From: Polyangiaceae bacterium
Lineage (GTDB): Bacteria; Myxococcota_A; Polyangia; Polyangiales; Polyangiaceae
Assembly (NCBI GenBank): GCA_019637295.1
Contig: JAHBVX010000005.1
Span: 124,001-188,000 of the forward strand
DNA: 64,000 nucleotides
Direction: 5' to 3'
Below, piece after piece: positions 9,770 through 17,814 of the stretch (its first letter is position 1; the number at the start of each line of letters is the position of its first letter). A program made the translations under genes and the position numbers. The notes beneath the pieces are model-generated. The model did not search any database, had not been told where the DNA came from, and saw only the letters and a program-made list of their open reading frames with translations.

Positions 9770-10054
9770 GTGGATCGCTTCGAACGTCAGCGGCGGCTGC
9801 CCGGCGTGGGGGATGCGGGGCAACGAAGGATCGGCGCGCTCGATGTGCGCGTGCGTGGCGGTGAGGACTCGCTGGTGGAGCTTCTGTACCTGCACCGGGC
9901 CGGCGTGGAGCGCGTCACCCTCAGCCCCACCGAGCTGCCGCCGGCCTTCGCCCACGCCGAGGCCTTCGACGACCCGGTCTGCCGGCGGCTGGGCGCCGCC
10001 GCGTGGCGGGCGACGCTCCCCATCATGGGTGCCCTGTCCGGTAGCGACCCATGA
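9770..10054 (+). CDS. Small E1-arm-like protein (ThiF N-terminal fragment homologue)
   Basis: 94 residues starting at GTG 9770, directly after the carrier stop. The first 20 residues, RFERQRRLPGVGDAGQRRI, match the N-terminal arm of ThiF/MoeB proteins (RY.RQ..LPG.G..GQ), including the Arg that in MoeB acts as arginine finger. The next part, VRVRGG followed by LVELLYLHRAGVERVTL, resembles the first beta-alpha-beta of the E1 fold, but the Gly-rich ATP loop and the Asp after the second strand are missing. It cannot be an E1 by itself. It may supply the arm missing from the E1 at 8721, or be a degenerate relic. It overlaps cysM by ATGA. Confidence 0.75.
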   Translation: MDRFERQRRLPGVGDAGQRRIGALDVRVRGGEDSLVELLYLHRAGVERVTLSPTELPPAFAHAEAFDDPVCRRLGAAAWRATLPIMGALSGSDP

Positions 10055-11001
10055 ACCGACGCCTGCACCGCTCCCGAAGGCTCGGCTCGATCCTCGAGGC
10101 CGTCGGCAACACACCGCTGATCCGTCTGGAGCGGGTGGCCCGCTCGGCGCCGAGCGTCGAGGTGTACGTGAAGCTCGAGTTCGCCAATCCGGGCGGCTCG
10201 GTCAAGGATCGTCCGGCGAGCCGCATCGTCAAGGACGCGATCGCCGACGGGCGTCTGGGTTCGGACAAGATCCTGATCGACGCGACCAGCGGCAACACCG
10301 GAGTGGCCTACTCCATGGTCGGCGCAGCGCTCGGCTTCCGCGTGCAGCTGGTGATGCCCAAGAACGTAACCAAGGCGCGCAAGGACATCACGGCGGCCTA
10401 CGGCGCAGAGTTGATCTTCAGCGATCCGATGGAGGGCTCGGATGGTGCCATCCGACTGGTGCGGCGGTTGGTGAGCGAGCATCCCGACCGTTACTTCTAC
10501 GCCGACCAGTACGGCAACCCGAGCAACCCCCTGGCGCACTACGACGGAACCGGCGCCGAGATCCTCGATGCGCTCGGCGATCGCATCAGCGTCTTCGTCG
10601 CCGGGCTCGGTACCAGCGGCACGGTGATGGGCACCACCCGCCGCCTGCACGAACACACGCGCCCCGTTCACTGCGTCGCCGCCGAGCCCGCGGAGGCGCT
10701 CCACGGCCTCGAGGGCCTCAAGCACATGGCATCCAGCATCGTCCCGCCCATCTACGATGCGACGCTGCCGGACGAGATCTTCCCGGTGGGCACCGAGGAT
10801 GGTTGGGAAATGGCCGACCGAGTCGCGGCCGAGGAAGGCCTGCACGTCGGGCACTCCACGGGGGCGAACATCTTTGCGGCCGTCCAGCTGGCGGAGCGGC
10901 TCCACCGAGCGCAAGGCGGCGGCACCGTCGTGACCATCGCGTGCGACCGGGGCGACCGCTACTTTGCGCCCATGAAGTGGGAGAAGCGATACACATGGTG
11001 A
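10051..11001 (+). CDS. cysM: CysM-type cysteine synthase (thiocarboxylated-carrier dependent)
   Basis: 316-residue PLP enzyme, paralogue of the cysK above. PLP lysine is Lys52 in NPGGSVKDRPASRIV, a version close to the KDRPA of mycobacterial CysM; the substrate loop TSGNTG is at 79-84 and GLGTSGTVMG binds phosphate. Mycobacterial CysM uses O-phosphoserine and CysO thiocarboxylate, forming a CysO-Cys adduct. The neighbouring carrier and JAMM gene argue for that chemistry here; O-acetylserine use is the alternative. ATGA overlap upstream and a 7-nt overlap downstream indicate translational coupling. Confidence 0.88.
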   Translation: MNRRLHRSRRLGSILEAVGNTPLIRLERVARSAPSVEVYVKLEFANPGGSVKDRPASRIVKDAIADGRLGSDKILIDATSGNTGVAYSMVGAALGFRVQLVMPKNVTKARKDITAAYGAELIFSDPMEGSDGAIRLVRRLVSEHPDRYFYADQYGNPSNPLAHYDGTGAEILDALGDRISVFVAGLGTSGTVMGTTRRLHEHTRPVHCVAAEPAEALHGLEGLKHMASSIVPPIYDATLPDEIFPVGTEDGWEMADRVAAEEGLHVGHSTGANIFAAVQLAERLHRAQGGGTVVTIACDRGDRYFAPMKWEKRYTW

Positions 11002-11519
11002 CCGACTCGACGAGGGCGCCCTGGGTGAACGGAGACCTCCGCATTCGAAGCAGCGTCCTGCGATCCGTGGCGGCGGCGGCGGTCGCCGCCTACGCTCGTG
11101 ACGAGGAAGCCTGCGGTTACCTGTGCGGGCCAGCCTCGGAGCCGCTGCTCGTGGACGAGGCCGTGGAGCTCGAGAACCTGGCCAACAAGTACCACGCGGC
11201 GGACCCCGAGGGTCATCCGCGCACCGGCAGAGAGTACTTCAAGGTCAACGCGCTGAAGTTCGAGCGAGCGATCGCCAGCGCCCAGAGCGCCGGGCGACCG
11301 GTCAAGGTCTTCTTTCATTCCCACCTCGACTGTGGTGCGTACTTCAGCGCCGAGGACGCGGCGAGCATGACCCTGGGGGGCACCGGCGGGCCGTCGTTCG
11401 AGTTGGCCTATCTCGTCACCGCCGTGGACGCGGGCGCGGTCACGGCCCATGCCCTCTTCGTGTGGGACGACACGGAGCGGGGTTTCGTCGAGTCCGGGTT
11501 CACGGAGGTGGCAGACTGA
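10995..11519 (+). CDS. mec: JAMM-domain metalloprotease, Mec-like
   Basis: 174 residues. The JAMM zinc motif is complete: HSH at about 114-116, seven residues, then SAED (HxH-x7-SxxD), with an upstream Glu in EEACGYLCG. Mec from mycobacteria hydrolyses the CysO-cysteine adduct to free cysteine and CysO; related QbsD trims extra residues from a carrier C-terminus. Both reactions would fit, since the carrier here ends GGR. It is cytoplasmic with no signal peptide. The ATG overlaps the cysM stop by 7 nt. A de-conjugation role on a ubiquitin-like tag is a less likely alternative. Confidence 0.88.
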   Translation: MVTDSTRAPWVNGDLRIRSSVLRSVAAAAVAAYARDEEACGYLCGPASEPLLVDEAVELENLANKYHAADPEGHPRTGREYFKVNALKFERAIASAQSAGRPVKVFFHSHLDCGAYFSAEDAASMTLGGTGGPSFELAYLVTAVDAGAVTAHALFVWDDTERGFVESGFTEVAD

Positions 11520-12802
11520 ACCCCTTCGCGCGCGCGCTGGTGCCGCTGGTCGCGCTGCTGGTCAGCGGCGCCGCGCGCGCCGATCTGGACGCGGATCTCG
11601 GCGCGCTCGAGCGAGCTTGGGGCCGAGCCGCGACGCGGCTGACTCGGCTCGAACCCAGGCTCGTTCAGCGAGGCGAGGTGGTCGCGGTCCGCCTGCCGGC
11701 CCACGCGCTCGATATTTCCCGGGACGACTGCAGCACGGTCGCGGTGATCGGCGCACCGTCTGCGCAGTTCGTGCTGCGCTTCGCGCCGCTGGCGGGAGGA
11801 CCGGCGTGGCCGAACGGAGAGAGCCCCGAGACCAGCAGCGCCGGCGCGGCGCAGCTCGTGCGCTGCGGCGTGCGCAAGTCCATGTTGTCTCGGCTGTTGA
11901 TCGAGATGCGCTCGCCTCGCGGGGTGCTCGAGGTGGTCGTCGTCGAGGGGCCGAAGCCCGCCTCCGCGCTGTCTCGGAGCCTGCCGCTCCGGGATCCTGG
12001 CCCGAGCGCTCCCTTTGGGCGAGTGGGACCGCGCCCCACGGCGGCGCCGACGGCGACGCGCGCCGCGGGCGCGCTCGAGCGCCAGCGGCGCGAAGGTGCG
12101 GCGCGGGTCGCGCGCGCCGAGGCGCGCGCGCTGCGTGACGGCACGAGTGAGTCACGTTTGCACCTCGACCCGGGCTGCCACGAGCTCGTGGTGCTCAGCC
12201 CCGATCCCGGAGCGGATCCCGAACCCCGCGACATCGACGCCGAGCTGTGGGCGTTGCCCAGCGGCCGGTCCCTGTCGAGGGATCACACCGTGTCGCTCGA
12301 CGCGACCCTGCCAGTCTGCGTTGGCGAACGCACGAGCGCGCGGCTGCGAATCGCGGGCGCAGAGCCGAGCGCGCTCATCACCGTCGTGCACGCCACTTGG
12401 CCGCTTTCCGAGGCGTTGCCCGAGCGCTGGGGCCCCGAGCCGCGCGCGCGGCTCGCGGCGACCCTCGGTCGGCACTGGCTTCGCAGCGTGACCGAGCCAC
12501 CGGTGTACGAGTCCCTGGGCGCGGGCGGCGTGACGCTGCTGCCGCTGCCGGTGACCCCCGGCCGCTGTTACCTGCTCGCGCTCGCTGGACTGCGGGGCCA
12601 GATGATCGGCGTCGCGGCCTCCGCGAGCTTTGGCACCCGCCGAGTGCAGAACCACTCGGGCCTCGGCGGTGACGGTGTGGCGGTGGCGTTCTGCGCCGTG
12701 GACGACACGGCCACGTTCGAGATCGAGGCGCGGGGCACGGGGCTACTCTGGCTCGGCGCACTGTTCAACGTCTCCGGTGCCGAGCTCGGGGAGCTACCGT
12801 GA
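11516..12802 (+). CDS. Exported protein with three two-Cys repeat domains, probable CTG start
   Basis: I do not recognise a family. 428 residues if translation begins at CTG 11516. GGAGG (11504-11508) lies seven bases upstream of that CTG, and the frame from it gives a signal peptide (NPFARALVPLVALLVSG, cleavage near ARA-DL). GTG 11540 is possible but removes the Arg. Three domains each hold a pair of Cys about 40-46 residues apart: C72/C117, C221/C268 and C351/C393, with beta-rich hydrophobic patterns. A helical Arg/Ala segment (184-208) separates the first two. The same domain recurs four times in the next gene. Overlaps on both sides are 4 nt, so it appears to belong to the cysteine operon. 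Confidence 0.75.
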   Translation: MNPFARALVPLVALLVSGAARADLDADLGALERAWGRAATRLTRLEPRLVQRGEVVAVRLPAHALDISRDDCSTVAVIGAPSAQFVLRFAPLAGGPAWPNGESPETSSAGAAQLVRCGVRKSMLSRLLIEMRSPRGVLEVVVVEGPKPASALSRSLPLRDPGPSAPFGRVGPRPTAAPTATRAAGALERQRREGAARVARAEARALRDGTSESRLHLDPGCHELVVLSPDPGADPEPRDIDAELWALPSGRSLSRDHTVSLDATLPVCVGERTSARLRIAGAEPSALITVVHATWPLSEALPERWGPEPRARLAATLGRHWLRSVTEPPVYESLGAGGVTLLPLPVTPGRCYLLALAGLRGQMIGVAASASFGTRRVQNHSGLGGDGVAVAFCAVDDTATFEIEARGTGLLWLGALFNVSGAELGELP

Positions 12803-14463
12803 AGTCGTTCGCCCTCGCCTTGCTCCTGGCTGCCTGCGGTCCTCGCGCACCCGCGCCGGCGCCCACCCCCGGCGAGCCCTTCGGCCGCGTCGAGGGCACG
12901 CTGGACGGGCACGAGTTCCTGAAGTCGGACTCGGCCCGCGCGCGCGCTGCGGGCGCAGAGGAGTCGGAGGTGATCGCGGTAGGCGCCGGCAGCGCCGGCG
13001 ATCGCATCTCGAGCCTGTTCGCGCTGCCCGAGAGCGACTGCGGGCTCGTGATCGCGCGGGGCAACGACAGCGTCGAGGATGTCGATCTGTTCGTGTACGG
13101 TGACGACGGCACCGTGTTCGGCTCGGACGAGGCGCCGGACAAGACGCCGAGCCTCTTGGTGTGCCCCCCGCATCCGCGGCGACTGTTCGCTGTGGCACGG
13201 CTGGCGGCGGGGCACGGCGTCGTCGCCATCGGCGTGCAGCGGGTCTCGGCAGCGCGCGCCGAGGCGGTGGGCCGGTCGTTGCTCCCGAGCGGCGGAAGAG
13301 ACGCAGCGGAGGCGGCCGTCGCGACGTTCCCGCGTCTGAACGACCAGGTCAGCTCGCACCACCGAACCCTCGGCGGGAGCTGGCGGGAGGTGCGGCGCGC
13401 TGGCATCCCGCTCGACCCCCGGGTGGCGTCGCGCCTGTCCGTGGCCATCGCCAAGGACCGCTGCATCAGCGTGCTCGTGCTGCCCGCCAGCGACGTCTCT
13501 CACCTCGATGTCACGCTGCTCGAAGCCAATGGTCGAATCGCAGGCCGCGGACGCGCGCGCGGGCGCGAGCGCTTCTTGGTCGCCTGCGCCCCGGAGCGTA
13601 CGGACGTGACCGTCGAGGTGCGACCTCGAGCTGGCCAAGGCACCGGGGTCGTCGTCGTCTCCGAGAGCCGGGATGGGCACGCGGCTCTCGCGGGGGACGA
13701 GGCCTTCATGGTGGACCTCACGGCGCCCGCCAGCCCCGACGACTGGGCGCGGGAGCTCGACCGGCGCCTGGACGCGGCGGGCTACGGCGGCAGCGCGGTG
13801 GTCAGCCAGGGCACACTGCCGCTGGGGACGCGGACCAGCGTGGCGCTGGCGCTCGGAGCCGGGTGCTCGCGGGTGGACGTCGTGGGCGGACGACCGCTGC
13901 ATGGCGTGTTGGCGCAGGCCTGGACGGACGACGGCCAGCTCCTGGCCTCCGCGCGGGGGGTGTCCCAGGCAACGCTGTTCGTGTGTGGCGCGCCGCGACC
14001 GTCACTCGAGCTCGAAGCCCTGCAGGCCCCGGGGCCGCACCGCGTGATCGTCCGCCCGGACCCGGACGCCCCCGCCGTGTTCTCGCAGCATCCCCTCGCG
14101 GCGCACCGGCTGCTCGGCTTCGCCATGGCGCGCGGCGTGGGTCAGCGCGGCACGCACTTCGGCGGAGCGCGCGCCCTGCGCGTCACGTCGTCTCAGCGCG
14201 TGAGCATACCCATCACGGTCCCCATCGCTCGCTGCGTGGACGTGAGTGCGTCGGTGGGTGGCGGGGGCCGTGGACTGACCCTTCGGTTGCTCGAGGAGCC
14301 GGGCGGCAAGGAGCTCGAGCGCAGTCACGGCGCGCATGTGGTCGCCTTGCGCGCCTGCGCCCTCGATCGCGGTCGGACCCTGCTCGCGCGGGCAGAGCTC
14401 TTCCTCGATGCGGGTGAGAGCGACGCTTTGCTGGCTACCCGCCAGCTCACACCGCAGCCGTGA
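12799..14463 (+). CDS. Lipoprotein with four two-Cys repeat domains
   Basis: No recognised family. 554 residues; lipobox LLAAC (Cys13), so anchored in the envelope, with a Pro/Ala linker to about residue 25. Four repeats carry Cys pairs with nearly constant spacing: C81/C122, C222/C263, C356/C396 and C479/C520 (39-40 residues between). Each first Cys precedes a beta strand (xxVxVL), the middle has a D/G-x-x-L-x-L-x-x-x-x-G pattern, and the second Cys is usually followed by A, G or P. The fold may be a beta-sandwich like bacterial pre-peptidase C-terminal domains. GTG 12799 overlaps the upstream stop by 4 nt. It is probably last in the operon. Confidence 0.78.
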   Translation: MKSFALALLLAACGPRAPAPAPTPGEPFGRVEGTLDGHEFLKSDSARARAAGAEESEVIAVGAGSAGDRISSLFALPESDCGLVIARGNDSVEDVDLFVYGDDGTVFGSDEAPDKTPSLLVCPPHPRRLFAVARLAAGHGVVAIGVQRVSAARAEAVGRSLLPSGGRDAAEAAVATFPRLNDQVSSHHRTLGGSWREVRRAGIPLDPRVASRLSVAIAKDRCISVLVLPASDVSHLDVTLLEANGRIAGRGRARGRERFLVACAPERTDVTVEVRPRAGQGTGVVVVSESRDGHAALAGDEAFMVDLTAPASPDDWARELDRRLDAAGYGGSAVVSQGTLPLGTRTSVALALGAGCSRVDVVGGRPLHGVLAQAWTDDGQLLASARGVSQATLFVCGAPRPSLELEALQAPGPHRVIVRPDPDAPAVFSQHPLAAHRLLGFAMARGVGQRGTHFGGARALRVTSSQRVSIPITVPIARCVDVSASVGGGGRGLTLRLLEEPGGKELERSHGAHVVALRACALDRGRTLLARAELFLDAGESDALLATRQLTPQP

Positions 14464-14475
14464 GTGGTGGTCCCC

Positions 14476-15354
14476 TCAAGGCACCAGCGGAACCACGTCC
14501 CGCAGCGTCGCCCGCTTGCGCTCGCCGTGCTCGTTTTGGAGCGTCAAGTGGTCGTCCGCGACGAGCGCGACCTGCCACAGACGCCAGCCCTCTGCGATGG
14601 CGTCGGGTCGCGCGAGCACGAAGGAGCGCGGCGCCGCGGGGCCCGGGTACGGTGGCTGCGGAATCAGCGTGCCGGCGGGCACCTCGACGATCCGCCCGTC
14701 GCCCGCGAGCCGTACGCGATACCCTGAGTCGAGGAACTCGAAGACCTGGGCGCTGAGCCAGCTGCCGCCGATGGAAACGAGCACAGCTTCCCGCGGAGCG
14801 GGCTTCCACCCGACGGTGACGCGGGGGCTGCCGGCCTTCTTCGCTTGCGCACGAAACTCGCGAACGCGCTGCGTGCGCTCGAACCGCCGGCGAAGGTTGA
14901 GCTCGGTGAGGTCCGTTGGTGCGAGCACATCTGCGGGCTCGATGCGCACGCTGTCACCTTCTGGCAACGACGCGAGCCAGGGACGCGACGTCGCCGCCTC
15001 GAGCTGACAAGGCTGCCAGCGCTGTGGCGCTGTTCGACAGATGTAGAAGCGCCCGCGCGCCGCCGCGACGGCAGGCGTGATCGCGTACACGTCGGCGCGC
15101 TCCACCGTGTGCGTCTTGCCGCCGGGGATCTGCTCCACCTTGAGCGCGGTCTCCCCGGCCTCGAGCACGCGGGCTTCGAAGAACTCGGCCGAGCTCAGCT
15201 CCACCACCACGTGATCCCCCCGGCCGGGGCCCGCCACCGCCACGGCCTCAGCGGGCGCTTCCGGGGAGCGTGAGCAGCCAGCGGCCATGACGACCGCCGC
15301 GGCCGCCGCCCCAGCGGGCGCCCAGCAGCGTCCAATGTGCGGTAATTTGGCCAG
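14476..15354 (-). CDS. Putative lipoprotein, probable CTG start
   Basis: Unrecognised protein, 292 residues if started at CTG 15354. The only ATG (15288) would begin MAAGC, with no signal peptide. The 22 codons upstream are in frame and encode AKLPHIGRCWAP then an Ala/Val run that completes a lipobox MAAGC; AAGGAG lies eight bases before the CTG. This makes CTG the best start. The mature part has repeated beta motifs such as VVVELSSAEFFEARVLEAG and VEVPAGTLIPQPPY, which resemble Tudor/SH3-like barrels, with a charged helix in the middle (RRRFERTQRVREFRAQAKK). It is convergent with the operon ending at 14463 and probably faces the periplasm. Confidence 0.7.
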   Translation of the reverse strand: MAKLPHIGRCWAPAGAAAAAVVMAAGCSRSPEAPAEAVAVAGPGRGDHVVVELSSAEFFEARVLEAGETALKVEQIPGGKTHTVERADVYAITPAVAAARGRFYICRTAPQRWQPCQLEAATSRPWLASLPEGDSVRIEPADVLAPTDLTELNLRRRFERTQRVREFRAQAKKAGSPRVTVGWKPAPREAVLVSIGGSWLSAQVFEFLDSGYRVRLAGDGRIVEVPAGTLIPQPPYPGPAAPRSFVLARPDAIAEGWRLWQVALVADDHLTLQNEHGERKRATLRDVVPLVP

Positions 15355-15401
15355 TTTGTGCTCTCCTTGGCGGTAAGTGCCGGCGCGGCGCTCGGCGGGG
15401 T

Positions 15402-15428
15402 GGTAAACGGCCGTCCTTTCGGTTTACC
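15402..15428. promoter_or_regulatory. Inverted repeat upstream of the two-TM protein gene
   Basis: GGTAAAC at 15402-15408 pairs perfectly with GTTTACC at 15422-15428 around a 13-nt spacer, in the gap between two divergent genes. It could be an operator for either gene or an RNA hairpin in the leader of the plus-strand gene. No convincing -35/-10 pair was identified beside it. Confidence 0.3.
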
Positions 15429-15518
15429 CTCCGGCCGCCTGAGGGACGGGCGCGAAGATCTCGAAAGCAAACGATCTCCCAGAGTGATTAGCAGAATCTG
15501 CGGAAGAGGAGCACGGAC

Positions 15519-15995
15519 ATGATGGATCAGCTGACGGGCGTTCAAGCACAGGGTGGCGGCTACGGCCCACCGCCAGGCGGTTATGGTGGAGCGCCTCCCG
15601 GTGGCTACGGCGCACCCCCCGGTGGAATGCCGGGCGCACCGCCCGGAGCACCCATGGGCCCCCCCGGCGGCATGCCGATGGCGCCCCCCGGTGGAATGGG
15701 CGCGCCCGGAATGGGCGGCGGCAACCCGGAACTCAAGAAGCAAACTCAGACCTGGATGATCATCTCGCTGGTCACTTGGTTCATGTGCGGCAACGGCTGC
15801 TTCGGTCTGATCGGAGCCATCCTTTGCTACATGGCCGGCCAGGCCGCAGACCAGGGCAACGTCGCGGATGCCGAGAGCAAGCTGAAGTGGGGCAAGATCC
15901 TCACCATCGTGGGCTTGGTCATCACGGTGCTCGCCATCATCGCGTACGTGCTGTTCATGTTCGTCTTCGCCGGCGCGGCGATGGTCGGCGGCTGA
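15519..15995 (+). CDS. Gly/Pro-rich two-TM membrane protein, CD225/dispanin-like
   Basis: 158 residues. The N-terminal 70 residues are a low-complexity cytoplasmic-type tail made of repeated GGYGAPPGG and GGMPxAPPG units. Two hydrophobic segments follow (about 79-105 and 127-155). The segment between, CYMAGQAADQGNVADAESKLKWGKIL, fits the CD225/dispanin pattern, where a small-residue helix is followed by D..A...S..AK.W. Function in bacteria is unknown. GAGGAG about eight bases before ATG 15519 is a strong ribosome site, and a strong terminator follows, so it is probably a well-expressed single-gene unit. Confidence 0.82.
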   Translation: MMDQLTGVQAQGGGYGPPPGGYGGAPPGGYGAPPGGMPGAPPGAPMGPPGGMPMAPPGGMGAPGMGGGNPELKKQTQTWMIISLVTWFMCGNGCFGLIGAILCYMAGQAADQGNVADAESKLKWGKILTIVGLVITVLAIIAYVLFMFVFAGAAMVGG

Positions 15996-16027
15996 CAGCA
16001 AGCTCGACAAGCGGTCGAGACGAGCGA

Positions 16028-16070
16028 CGCGGGTCCCGACTCCTCGCGAGGAGTCGGCGCCCGCGTTTCT
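16028..16070 (+). terminator. Intrinsic terminator after two-TM protein gene
   Basis: A long stem: CGCGGG (16028-16033) pairs with CCCGCG (16060-16065), and inside it CCGACTCCTC pairs with GAGGAGTCGG (16036-16057) around CG. A TTTCTCATTT tail follows. It lies 33 nt after the stop of the dispanin-like gene and before the oppositely oriented kinase. Confidence 0.8.
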
Positions 16071-16083
16071 CATTTCTGGCACA

Positions 16084-17814
16084 TCACTCGTACGGGTTCG
16101 ACTCGAGCCCCGTGGACGGAGCAGCGGCTTTTGGCTGAGTCTTTCCGGCAGGCGGGACGGACTTCGGCACGGACGAGGCGGTTGGGCTCACCGCGCTGCG
16201 CACTCGGAGGCTGACGTTCTCCCGCGGGACGAAGGTCTCTTCGATCTCGCTGCCGTCGGCCAAGGAGACCACGACGGTCACCGACTCCTCGGCGCGGGGC
16301 AGCGAGAACACTGCGCTCTGCTTGCCGAACTCCACGTCGTCGACGCCCACGCCTCGCACCTCGGTCACCTCGCCTTCGGCGCGGATGGCGACCCGCACCC
16401 GCGGACTCTGTACCGGCGCGCTCGGCGGCGGGGGCGCGCTCGAGCTGACGGCGGTTGGCTCGTCCACGCGGCGCTGCCCTTGCAGCCACAGCACGCCCGC
16501 GAGCCCAGCCCCGACGAGCAGCGCGCCGGCCCCCACCCCGAGCAGCACGGCGCGGCGGCGCTCGGCGTGCATGGTTCGGATCTGCTCCTCGCTGAGCGCA
16601 GGGACGACCTTGACGCTGTCGACGGTGAGCGGTCGGGACGTGCCGTCGGTGGCGCCCGTGCCGCTGGGCACGGCCACCCCATCCGTCGGCCGGAGGGACA
16701 ACCGCCGACGCCCCTCGAGCACGTCGGCCAGGGTCCGGCGTCGTGACTCGACCTCCTCCGAGCAGAACTCCTGCACCAGCCGGGCCACGTCCGAGCCGTT
16801 CGCGAGCTCGCCGGTGCGCACGCCGTGGGCAGAGAGCGCGTCGGCGAACGCGGCCGCCGTTGGGAATCGCTCGTCCGGCGTGACGCCCAGGGCGCGCATG
16901 ACGATGGCGTCGAGCTCGGCGCCGATGCTCGGCTCGACGCTGGCTGGGCGCGGATAGTTGCCTGCAGTGACGGTGAGCAGCACCTCGCCATCGCTCTCCG
17001 AGTCGAACAAGCGGCGGCCCGTGAGCAGCTCCCACGCCACCACGCCGAGGGCGAAGACATCGCAGCGGCGGTCGAGCGCTCCGCCACGAGCCTGCTCCGG
17101 CGACATGTAACGGAACTTGCCTTTGGCCAGGCCCGCGGCGGTGTGAACGCTGCGTTCAGCGGCCTTGGCGATGCCGAAGTCCGTGAGCCGAACAGAGCCA
17201 TCCACTCCCAGCAAGATGTTGTGCGGGGTGGCGTCCCGGTGCACCACCCCGAGAGGGCGTCCCTCGAGGCTGTGCTGCTCGTGAGCGGCGTGCAGCCCCG
17301 TGAGCGTGTCGACCAGGATGCGCAGCGCGGCCGGCCGCGACAAGCGCTCCTTGCGCCGCTTCGCGGCGCGCATCACCTGACTCAGGCTCGTCCCCTCCAC
17401 ATAGTCCATGACCAGGAGTCGCTCCCCGTCGGCGTCATGGACGTCATGCACGTTCACCACGTTCGGATGTCGGATCAGACTCGCGATGCGAGCTTCGTCC
17501 ATGAACGACGCGGCCAGCTCCGGATCCCGCGCGATGTGCGGGTGCATGCGCTTGATCGCGACCAGACGTTGAAACCCCGCGGCGCCGAACTGCCGCCCCA
17601 CGTACACCGTCGCCATGCCCCCGGACGCGAGCTCCATCAAGAGCTCGTAGCGACCGACACGCGGCATGGCAGGTGCGGGTTGCTCGGCCGCGAGAGCGAG
17701 CGGCGTCTGCAGCGCGGTGGGCGACGACGCCAGCGGGGCGTCGGCGTCGATGGCGCGGGTCAGCTCGATGTCCGCGAGGGACAGCTCCTCGAACGGCTCG
17801 TCGGCTCGCCCCAT
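16084..17814 (-). CDS. Membrane-anchored Ser/Thr protein kinase
   Basis: 576 residues. Hanks-type kinase domain about 55-330: Gly loop LASGGMATV, ATP Lys88 (VAIKRM), catalytic loop HRDATPHN (Asp194), DFG at 212-214, then the APE-equivalent SPEQARGG. The usual Lys two residues after HRD is Thr here, a pattern shared by many myxobacterial kinases. A TM helix at about 422-445 is followed by a periplasmic tail with an Ala/Pro linker and a probable beta domain. A 50-residue N-terminal extension precedes the kinase. Its ATG overlaps the stop of the TPR membrane gene by one base, so the two are translationally coupled. Confidence 0.92.
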   Translation of the reverse strand: MGRADEPFEELSLADIELTRAIDADAPLASSPTALQTPLALAAEQPAPAMPRVGRYELLMELASGGMATVYVGRQFGAAGFQRLVAIKRMHPHIARDPELAASFMDEARIASLIRHPNVVNVHDVHDADGERLLVMDYVEGTSLSQVMRAAKRRKERLSRPAALRILVDTLTGLHAAHEQHSLEGRPLGVVHRDATPHNILLGVDGSVRLTDFGIAKAAERSVHTAAGLAKGKFRYMSPEQARGGALDRRCDVFALGVVAWELLTGRRLFDSESDGEVLLTVTAGNYPRPASVEPSIGAELDAIVMRALGVTPDERFPTAAAFADALSAHGVRTGELANGSDVARLVQEFCSEEVESRRRTLADVLEGRRRLSLRPTDGVAVPSGTGATDGTSRPLTVDSVKVVPALSEEQIRTMHAERRRAVLLGVGAGALLVGAGLAGVLWLQGQRRVDEPTAVSSSAPPPPSAPVQSPRVRVAIRAEGEVTEVRGVGVDDVEFGKQSAVFSLPRAEESVTVVVSLADGSEIEETFVPRENVSLRVRSAVSPTASSVPKSVPPAGKTQPKAAAPSTGLESNPYE

